64,000 nt of DNA, taken from NCBI GenBank assembly GCA_029851415.1, contig CM056741.1, positions 82,415,282-82,479,281 on the forward strand, read 5' to 3'. Shown piece by piece: positions 22,680 through 31,930 of the stretch. A program made the translations under genes and the position numbers. The first letter of the stretch is position 1. Each line of letters begins with the position of its first letter. A model generated the notes under the pieces. It did no database searches, had not been told where the DNA came from, and saw only the letters and a program-made list of their open reading frames with translations. Source of the DNA: Eretmocerus hayati. Taxonomy: Eukaryota; Arthropoda; Insecta; Hymenoptera; Aphelinidae.

Positions 22680-24215
22680 CAGATGGGGAAGATTAAAATC
22701 GGTTGCCCCTGTGCTTCTCGATATACAGCCCTCTGCCCTCTCTCTCGACTCTCTACAACGCGCAACTGAGGCACCCGTATAGGTTTGGGAGATGTGTTTT
22801 TGTGTGCGTAAGACATTCTAACAGACCGCGGACTCAGACCATTTTTCACCAAACGAATTTGGTGGAAATTTAGATTTTCTAGAGAGAAAACTTCATTTTG
22901 ATGGTGGTTCACGAGTTCAACTCAGATCCGGTATCAATCAACCGATGAAAAATGATGGAAGAATATTTGTTTAGGTCATTGAGAGTTTGCTGCATTACTA
23001 GTAGGGGGAGAGACAGGAGAAAATGAATTCTCGAGGGAACATTTTTTTCTCTATATTTTGAGTTATCTTCTTGAGGAGGCTCATGAGCTGAATTTGGAGC
23101 ACCTGAACTAGGGTTTCCTCAGCAACATCTATCGCTTGGTTGAGACAGAATCGTGATACAGATGGTTTGAGGATATCAAAATGTAATTTTTGGAGGAAAT
23201 TTCAACTTCTTCCGGGAAAAACTTCATCTTAATCATGGTTCACGAGTTGACCACAAACTCGATATCAACGGTTAATCGAAAATGATGGAAAAATATCTAT
23301 ATCTTGGTAAATTACTTTTAGAGGAGTATACGGGTGAAAAATGAATATTTGAAGAGATATTTCACCATATTTCTGCTCATTCCTTTGAGGTAGCTCATGA
23401 GCGGAATTTGGGGCATATGAACTAGAAATTTTTCAGCAATATCTATCGTTTAGTTGAGACAAAATTTTCATACAGCTGGTTTGAAGACGATCATAATGAA
23501 ATTTTTAGTGAAAATGTCGATACATCTCAGATTTTTGAGGTTTGCAGGAAATAGATGTAATTTCAGTAGGGAACAATTGATGGATTGAGTCAAGATGAGT
23601 ATAGTCTAGGTAATTCGAATTTTCGTGAGACCTTTGTAGAAAGAGATATTCTACAATTACAAGTAGAGATTCAAGCAATTCTTACTAAGAACGCCTCTAG
23701 ATTGTATGACACTGGGGAGGGGGGAGAGATACTAAATCACTGGGTTCTCCTCTGAGTGATACTCTACTTCTTGTAAAAGAGCAAAAGTTGATCAAGTTGA
23801 TTGTAAAAGAGGAAGCATCGGGAGAAGAAACCACACATGCACGGACAAAGGGCCTGAAAGATGGGTCTATCTCAGGTGTGGAATGCTTCCTAGAGAAAAA
23901 GCATTATCTCCAATCGATAGATCTCGGCGAGAGGAAAAAATAGTCTTACCATTTTCCATATACAAGGACTTTCGGTGAAGGAAATATGTGATTGAATGAA
24001 AGTGTTGATGAAAAATTAGCTGGTACAAAATCAAACTTTTTTCTTTAGAGAAAGCAAAAAATTAGTATCGATAGCCCTAGTGCTGCTCAGTATACAGCCC
24101 TCTACCCTCTCCCACGAATCTTGATTATCAACGCAAAACTTCCACACAGATGTAGAGGCACCCGTATCGGTGTGGAAGTTGTGCTTCTGTATTCGTAAGG
24201 CATCGTGATGACCCC
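22680..24215 (+). repeat. Direct repeat pair flanking tandem repeat region
   Basis: Segments about 22705-22830 and 24070-24210 share tacagccctct, accctctc and gaggcacccgtat, then a run ending cgtaaggcat or cgtaagacat. They are similar, in the same orientation, and about 1.37 kb apart. They bracket the ~325-bp tandem repeat, suggesting one larger duplicated or transposed unit. Confidence 0.5.
22860..23510 (+). repeat. ~325-bp tandem repeat, two units
   Basis: Two head-to-tail units. The word ggttcacgagtt occurs at 22905 and 23237, the word gctcatgagc occurs in each unit, and the words atctatcg, ttgagac and gatttgagg-like blocks recur in the same order. Period is about 320-332. The same unit recurs at 57060-57500, so this is a dispersed satellite-like family. 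Confidence 0.7.
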
Positions 24216-24249
24216 GTGTTCTGAGAGGTGACGTTATTACTTCCACTCG

Positions 24250-25728
24250 CAGCTATCCAGCTGCGGCCAAGCTCTTCTCCACTCCTTCTCGTGGGACTCC
24301 GCGGCAGGATTACGAGAAGAGAGAGCCAAGAAAGAGAATGAGAATCACTATATGTGAAGAAATCGCACAAATCACAACACTACGCGCAACTGCAACACAC
24401 ACCCTGAACGGCGAAACAATGATCACTACATGATAAGCACGTGGTTATGTAATGGTTAGAAAGGAAATAATTACGCATGTGAAGTTGTCACCCGCTCTTA
24501 AACATTTCAAATGTAATGATTAAGAATCCTGTTTCTATGAAAAGTTATTGATTCTGACAGCTATGACAAAGTTTCACAAATAGCTCGTTTAAAAATACGA
24601 ATTCCCCCCCACATTCCGGTTATGGCATGTACACACTTGATGAATTGGACTGTATTAACATCTCTGATGGTATGTCTTCAATTTTCCAATGCAATACCGA
24701 ACTATTGCGATATTTCCGCTATTTTTGTCGTTCGTAACTCTGTGTCATAATTTCGTGATGTTCTCATGTGTTACAGCCTGAAGACTTCAATAATCTATGT
24801 TCACGAAATTTCGCAAATATGGAATAATTTTCGCAACAATGGTGGTAGTAATTCACATCAATCCAGTCCTCCTCGATCGATTTTGAAGGAATTCATGTTA
24901 TTGAAAAGTCTGACGACGAGTTGGAAATATATCATTCCTGACACATCATGATCGTTCACAAAAAAAAAGTTATGGAATGCATAGTGTCAAAAGAACCATG
25001 CGAGAAACAAAAAATGTTCCGTCAGTGAACCGTGAGTGAGGGCCGATGCTGGATGAAATGTTGTTGATTACAATCTGATCATAGCATACCAGATTATGAT
25101 ATTGTCAATGATCATTTGGTCTTACAGCTGATTGGATCATTATATTATCAATATTATTCGAGTAACAGCTGATCGAATCATGATAGTCTCAGAGTGACCT
25201 TAGTCGAATGCAGAAGCGGGAAATGGGATAGAACATTACTCTATATCACCGTAAGAATATCACCGTAAGAAGTCAATCATAAACAACTAAGGGGCTCAAT
25301 TCGATGACCGGTGACTCTTCAGAGGCAGGGACGATAATTCGATTGATGGATGGATTATTCGGAGCCATGAATGGACATGCTGCGGGTGATAAAGCGGGAG
25401 AAACTCCGTATGTTATGATGGAAGATAGCTTCCATTGGAAGACTATGATTGATGCTCAAGCCGAGCTGTACAGGATGCGATTCTGAAAGCTCAAGAAAGG
25501 TCATACCAAGTTGATTCCGGCCAGCACTCCTACACTCGCCAATCTTATGGGCAACCACGGTCCGCTTAAAACGACTTCAACCCAAAGGTGATTGCGCATC
25601 GGGAATTCCTTTGCTCACTTCAACCACATGATGAATGGAAGATTCTTCCGGGAGAAAGTAAAAAATCGGTGGGAGGCTTTTTGAGGAAAGTGTGATCGAC
25701 GACTTTCCCATTTAACCCCATGTAATTC
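24250..25728. other. Interval with no clear gene; weak P-element-like trace
   Basis: Mostly gene-free. The frame at 25304-25486 (GTIIRLMDGLFGAMNG and onwards) faintly recalls the part of P/THAP9-type transposases before the C-terminal domain. This is a guess from memory, supported only by a second P-like trace at 30888-31220. Confidence 0.25.
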
Positions 25729-26038
25729 TTCCCGTTGAGCCACATCTCAGCTCCTCGCGATCCTAGCTCTGAGTCATCACATATTTTCTCAACGTAACTT
25801 GGCTCAACTTCAAGAGTATCAGAAGAACTTTAAGATCAGCTGGAGGGAGTTGAATTCCGATTATGTAGAGCTGACATATCCCATCAATATTTCATTCCTG
25901 AAAGAGGCAACTTCAACAAATCGAAGCTGTTCGAGCGCCTAACTCGTCCGTATCCCGATATTATTCCCTAACGTTTGAAAATTTTCAAAGCTCATTCCAA
26001 GTACTTTCTCATGAGATACAGCGAACTTGATTCTGATG

Positions 26039-26289
26039 GAGTGGCGCTGAGGAATCCCACGTTTATTAGACGTGGAATTTCTTTTTTGAGAAATTGACTC
26101 TCCTGAAGGTTCCAATTCTAACGCTCCACCATACTTCCTCACTCGTCTCACTTTATTTCATTGTCTCATATTGAGTTATTAGACGCGACTATATGGTGGT
26201 GGAGTGGAACCAGAGTAGGGACCCTGAGCAACGTCAATTGGTAAAAAAACGAGATACGTCGCTCAAATCTTGTTTTCTCCAGCGTTACT
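26039..26289. mobile_element. Possible nested MITE in the left arm of the giant palindrome
   Basis: This block is absent from the matching place in the right arm (about 29635). Its ends, agtggcgctg and cagcgttact, are complementary at 8 of 10 positions. No target duplication is clear. Confidence 0.35.
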
Positions 26290-28732
26290 CAGTCAGACAC
26301 GGTGAGGCATTTAGCCGAAAAAGTGAAAGGTTCGTAAACATGGGATCTTCTTGTGGGATACGTTCATTTTCCAGCGAGGATCAAGAAAATTTGTAGAGGG
26401 AATTCAAAATAAAATCAATTTTTCTTAATTTTATCGTGATTTTTCGTAATAATCGACTTTGATCGCCAATCGTATTTGATTCGCAGACTCTAATCAACTC
26501 CAAAAAATTGTTCAGGCACATTCAGTCGATGCAAAAAGTTCTCTTCTTTCAGAATATGGTATCAGAATTCGAATTCGATGGGATTGGATGGGTCAAATTG
26601 CATTCCGAAGTTGGTAAAAGTACTTTGGACTCATAAATTTGTTCGAACTGTGGAAACGGTACATTGTGCGTATCAGTGCTATTTGTGTTATCACCGAAAG
26701 CTGATCGTTATATAGATAGCAAGGAGACATTCTGTTTGATCGACAGAATATCCGACAGAATGATCCCATCTTCACGGGTGACCCTCAGGAACCCTCATAT
26801 ATTCCATTGTAATACCTGAATTACATCTCATGATAGGAACATTCAATCATGTTCACGATAGAGTACGTCCATATCGAATTCAAACGGTTTCTGCAACTAT
26901 TTTTTTAAAATTCCCATACCATTCATTTTCGACGTGGGGGACCAAAATAAGATATTTCCTATAGTTTGTGAGTCCAAAAATTTTTTTTGTCTCATACAGG
27001 CCTACAAGAGTGATTTTACCAAAAAATCAAAAATTGAGACTATCCTACCGTATTTAGCTCGTGAATTTTGATTGCTTTGACCAATTAGGATTTCCCGAGA
27101 GGCATTTGGAAGGTGACTTCAAAAGCTATCGATTGACTACTAGTAAAACCTCTTCCAGTGTTTTTTGAACATCCGAAAGCTGAGCTACTCAAAAATTACG
27201 TTTTGGCTCATAACTTTTTTGACGTATATTTTGATTTTTTTTAATCCCATCCTTTTCGATTTGTATAGTAATAAACTACCTGCAAAAGAATTTTCAGTCA
27301 TCATTCTTACTTTTGGGGCCTCCTAGAGCTATTTAAGTGCGTAAAACCATCTCAAAAACTCGAAAAAGCGTTTTACCTCCTTCAACTCCCTTGGGAGACC
27401 TCGTAACTAATTTCATTGTGTTTGCAATACTGTTTTACCTCAGGAATGACTGTTTTGAGTATTTTTTTAGTGTAAAAGATGCTCAGATTCGTAGACATTT
27501 ATTTCAAAAGCAAACTTTTATTCAATAATTAGCATCTCCTGCGCATGCGTTGTTCTCTACGTCCATAAAAATGTTTTCAGTCTATAGCTAGTTCAATTTC
27601 CTTCAATAAAACCTCTTGCTGAAGTCAATTTCATGCAATAGAACCGGAGCTACAGCTGTCAAAATAAAAAGGAATGTCTCAGGTATCAAATCCGTGAGCC
27701 CGGAGAAAGATTGTCGGTCTCGCCTGAGGGTTGAGGCGTGTATTTCCGCTTCCACTCCATCAAATTAACTTCAGCAAAGGATCATTTGGGATCCCTGACT
27801 CAGCTACCAATCCGAATCGTAGATTCCAGTTTCTCGTGCATGCAAATGACTTTGGTCCTTCAAAAACGATTCAGATCGGTAGCTGACCCAATTGCCTTCA
27901 AAATGACCTCTTGGTGAAGTTAATTTGATGGAGTAGGAGCGGAAATACACGTTTCAACCGGCAGGCGAGACCGACAATCTTTCTCCAGGCTCACGGATTA
28001 GATACCTAAGACATTCCTTTTTATTTTGACAGCGGTAGCTCTGGTTCTACTGCATAAAATTGACTTCAACAAGAGGCTTTTTTAAAGGAAATTGAACCAG
28101 CTATCGATTGGAAACATTTTCGAAGACGTAAAGAACAACGCATGCGCAGGAGATGCTAATTACTGAATAAAATTGTGCTTTTGGAATGAATTTTCACGAA
28201 CCTGAGCATCTGTTACACTGGAAAAAACTCGAAACAGTCATTTCTAAGGTAAAACAGTCTTGCAAACCCAATGGAATTAGTTGCGAGGTCCTCCGAGGAA
28301 GTTGAACGAGGTAAAAACGTTTTTTCGAGTTTTTCAAATCGAGAGAAAATGGGATGAAAGAGATCAAAAGATACGTCAAAAAAGTTATGAGCCAAACCGT
28401 GATTTTTGAGTAGCTCAGCTTTCGGATAATCAAAAAACAATTGGAAGAGGTTTTACCAGTAGTCAATCGATAGCTTCTGGAGTCACCTTTCAACTGCTCC
28501 TTAGAAAATCCAAATTGGTCAAGGCAATCAAAAGTTACGAGCAAAATACGGTAGGATAGTCTCAATTTTTGATTTTTCGGTAAAATCACTCTTGTAGGCC
28601 TATCTGGGACGAAAAAATTTTTTTAGACCTTCAAACTATAGGAATTATCTCATTTTGGTACCCCATGTGGAAAATGGTACGGGAATTGTAAAAAAATAGT
28701 TGCAGAAACCGTTTGAATTGAACATGGACGTA

Positions 28733-29180
28733 CTCGATGGTATGGTGTTAGCGCTAGGTGACATTGCTTCAAATTGGGCTTCTTCTTGTCATGTGAATCG
28801 TCAAATCATCCATGGAGGTGAGGGATTCAATGGAAATGATTGTCGAAAATTATCAAAGAATATCGATCTTTCGCCCAGAGAACGTATACCTGCTCTGAAG
28901 AAATATGTGAGAGTTCTAACAACTCCCAATTTAGCAGTGAAAGCTTGTTTTGGCACATGTCTTGAAGCTCAATACGTAAGCCGCATAAGAGATTTACGAA
29001 ACAGCTACTTGAAATCGGAGATTTCTGTTACCCCAGAAGCTCACGCTGTGATGTTTCACATAACAGATTCCTGCAAAATCACTGGACACGGGTAAGGGAC
29101 ATATAGTGAACAAGCCTTGGAGTCGGTGCATCACGACTTTGATAAGGGAGAAGTACAAATGCCGAAAGACTGTCGGTGGT
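28733..29180 (+). pseudogene. Fragment of an invertebrate multicopy family (SVTPxxHAV motif)
   Basis: The frame contains the motif SVTPEAHAVMFH near 29020, then SEQALESVHHDF near 29110. Together they recall a large family of uncharacterised proteins, common in cnidarian, sponge and arthropod genomes, with SVTPKVHAVFFH-like and SEQ..ES.HHDF-like blocks. An in-frame TAA at about 29093-29095 sits between the two motifs, and the frame ends soon after. The N-terminal part of the family is missing; upstream coding text merges with the palindrome arm. It exists only in the right arm, so it was added to or deleted from one side. Function is unknown. The family memory is moderate and was not checked. 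Confidence 0.55.
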
Positions 29181-29904
29181 TAATCAGAGCAACTATTTCA
29201 TGCTGTAAATGACTTGAACGGATTGCATGTTTGATGATCTGCTCGGAATGAACGGTTATTCGTGTACACTGCCGGAAGAGAAGGTGTACAGGATTCATGA
29301 TGCATAACGATTTGTTTCTGCTCCTTCGAGATTAAATTTGACCCGTCCGATCCCATAGTATCCGAATTCTGATACCGTATTCTGGAAAAAGAGAACTTTC
29401 TGCATTGATTGAAAATACCTGAACGATTTTTTGGAGTTGATTAAAGTCTGTGAATCATATACGAACGGCAGTCAAAGTCGATTATTATGGAAAATCACGA
29501 TAAAATTCAGAAGAATTGATTTTATTTTGAATTTCCTCTACAGATTTTTCTGATCCTTGCTGGAAAATGAACATATCCCACAAGAAAATCACATGTTTAC
29601 AAACCTTTCACTTTTTTGGCTAAATGATTCACCGTGCAGAATCGAGTTTTCCGCATCACATCCGAAAGTACTTGGAATAAGCTTCGAAATTTCCGAAACT
29701 TCGGGGGATAATATCGAAATACGCACGAGTTAGACGCTCGAAAAGCTTCGATTTGTTGGAGTTGTCTTTTCCATAAATGAGATATTGATGGAATATGTCA
29801 GCTTGACACTATCGAAATTCAACTGCCTCTAGCTGATCTTGAAGTCGTTCGATACCCTCGGAGTTGAGCCAACGCGAGAAGCCCAGATGTGGCTCAACGG
29901 GAAA

Positions 29905-30032
29905 TAGTATATTACGCAACTAGGAAGTGAAGTGGGCCTTTTATCCCCGGGCATGTTTTATCGCTCGAGGCGAAGCCGGGAGCAATAAACACGGAAGTTT
30001 GAGGCCCACATCTACTTCCGAGTAGCGTATGC
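29905..30032. repeat. Short hairpin-forming element
   Basis: tagtatattacgcaac...gaagtgggcc at the left pairs with ggcccacatctacttcc...tagcgtatgcta at the right, around a loop containing cgctcgaggcgaagccggg. It abuts the giant palindrome on one side and the next TIR element on the other. Confidence 0.6.
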
Positions 30033-30398
30033 TATTTTTTAGCCCAGTGGGACTAAAGTACGCCCCCCCCCACCCACTCGTTCCTGGCGTTGAGCCACCT
30101 CAATGGCCACGTCATAACTCGGGATGTTCATTGACTTGGGGAAGAAGGGCGGGGTCCGGGACAGAGCCCCAGTGGGAGTGCAGGGGGCAGAGCCCCTCCG
30201 AGGGGGTTCACTCCACCGACTGACGAAAACTCTGAGAATGGTTTAAAAAAGATTCCGTTTTTAAATTTCATACTGATTTTGCTTAGTTTTGAACTGAAAT
30301 TGATTCTATATTACGTTTCTATTCAATCTCATACAATCAAATCTTCGAATGATATCCACAAAGTTCCGGCATTAATCAAAAAACTACTCGCGATAGCA

Positions 30399-30450
30399 GA
30401 GAACAACATTCTACCGCATGCAGCTGCTGATGCGGTAGAATGTTGTTCTC
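30399..30450. repeat. Perfect 21-bp-stem hairpin
   Basis: 30399-30419 (starting gagaacaacattctaccgc) is exactly complementary to 30430-30450. The 10-base loop gcagctgctg is itself nearly palindromic. It could be a cruciform-forming site, a small-RNA precursor or a relic of an insertion end. Confidence 0.85.
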
Positions 30451-30572
30451 ATGCTGTGCGCATGCTCATATCGCGGGCCAGGCGTTCCATCCCCACTCTC
30501 CATTCCTCTCTCTCCGTTCCTTGTAAGCTATCATGTGTGATTTATGTAGACGTATACGTCTCCCTCAACTAT

Positions 30573-30645
30573 CTCCCTCCTTAGCGCAGTTGAGAGCGTA
30601 CTCGCCTGCAACGCGGAAGACTGGGGTTCGAATCCCACCGATGGC
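30573..30645 (+). pseudogene. tRNA-like sequence (pol III boxes), degenerate
   Basis: Box A-like tagcgcagttgagagcg and a perfect box B ggttcgaatcc at tRNA spacing, with a canonical-looking anticodon loop ctgcaac (anticodon GCA). The acceptor arms do not pair, and the T stem has only three pairs. It is therefore a tRNA pseudogene or SINE head and not a working tRNA. T runs follow and could end transcription. Confidence 0.6.
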
Positions 30646-30887
30646 AAATTTTTACCTCGACTTTTTTTCCGCAATAAATTCTTCGCCGTGACTAAAGTGA
30701 AACGAGCCGGGAGGAAAAAACTCGGTTTAGTCCTCATGAGGGAGAGTGGTTAAAGTACGTACTTTAGTCCTACTAGGCTGAAAAATTACATGGGATTGAA
30801 TGGGAGAATCGTCGATTTCACTTCTCTCAGAAAGCCCTCCACCGATTTTTTTCATTCTCACGGAAAAATCTTCCATTCGTTATGTAG

Positions 30888-31220
30888 TTGAAGTTAGCAG
30901 AAGGGATTCCGATGCGCAAGCACGTTTCGGTTGATGTCGTTTCAAGCGGACCGTGCAACATCGACAGTTCCGGCATGCTCTGGCGTAAAATGAAGGAGTT
31001 GAGGCTGGCTGAGCTGAATCAGAGGGATTGTAATCAAAACCCTCTAGAAAACTATTTCGGGAGGATTCGGTGTTCTCTAACTAAGCGCAGACTTTTTAGC
31101 GGATATCTCGGGCACTTTATGAGATCAAATGAACGCCTTACGGATGTTTTCAGAACCCTCCTCGAAAACTTTGAGAACGTGGCCCGAAAATTCTCTCAGA
31201 ACCCTTTTGGAACGCTCTGA
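30888..31220 (+). pseudogene. Possible P/THAP9-like transposase C-terminal fragment
   Basis: The frame has ELNQRDCNQNPLENYFGRIR near 31005-31065. This resembles the NQD.LENFFG.IR signature of P-element and THAP9 transposases. The remainder (RTLLENFENVARKFSQNP) is low in similarity. There is no ATG-started full domain, and the rest of the transposase is absent. Confidence 0.4.
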
Positions 31221-31930
31221 GAACGTCTTAAGAATTGCCCAAGGACTCATTTCGGTGGCGCATTCAAGAATACTTGGAGAACTCTTCAAAAACCAGTTCT
31301 AGAATACTTTCAGATTCTAGAAGTATTCACCAAGGATTCTATCAGTGTGATGTTGCTGGCTGGGCTATTATACTCACTGGAATATACCCCACGATATCAC
31401 CACACATTCCTTATCCCCGAGTGCGACCAAATACTTTTGTGAGTTGCAACAACAACGTATAGTGCCATGATTCATATAGAGATCGGAACTTTCATCTCCG
31501 AGATCGACAGAGTACGATTGACTGTTGCCCAGCTATTGTGAATGTAGGAGGATTTTGCTCGATGGAGATGAGAACAACACCATATACTAACGTCACTCTT
31601 GAGAAGCAGGTTGCTGGATTTCCTTTGATCTGAACATCGCTCTGACCCGACTCTGGTGAACCAGAAGGACGTATTAGTTCAGTCTGGTCGTATCTCCTTC
31701 GATTCTCGTTATGACTAGTTACATTTACACTCAAAACAATTTAAACTATCCATTCCATACTGAACATACTCCAAACAAACAACGAGGATATATGGGGAAA
31801 TCCCAGAAACTTTTGACTTCTGCTGTAACCCCTCGATCATTTGGGCTGTACGACGTTCTGTGAGGCCTCACCAGCCGAATTTCTCGTGTATGGCTGTCTT
31901 GAAAGTTAACACTGAATTTGGAATCGATTA

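Larger units (their letters stand above)
25729..29903. mobile_element. Giant imperfect palindrome (~4.2 kb)
   Basis: Left half 25729-about 27800 pairs with right half about 27840-29903. Matching landmarks: ttcccgttgagccacatct at both ends; caaatcgaagct at 25919 and its complement near 29745; tacgtccat near 26865 and its complement near 28720; ctcctgcgcatgcg near 27537 and its complement near 28140. The arms differ by insertions: about 250 bases at 26039-26289 in the left arm, and about 600 bases of coding-like sequence at 28735-29335 in the right arm where the left has about 250 different bases. No transposase was found. It is a foldback-type element or nested set of them. Confidence 0.82.
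30034..30786. mobile_element. TIR element (753 bp) carrying a hairpin and a tRNA-like module
   Basis: Left end attttttagcccagtgggac and right end gtcctactaggctgaaaaat are inverted repeats of about 29 bases, including actaaagtacg and its complement. The inside has a near-perfect hairpin (30399-30450) and pol III promoter-like boxes (30573-30645). There is no transposase. No clear target duplication was seen. Confidence 0.55.

Noticed and set aside
30573..30645. Functional tRNA-Cys
   Set aside because: Acceptor stem does not pair and the T stem is broken, although box B and the anticodon loop look normal.
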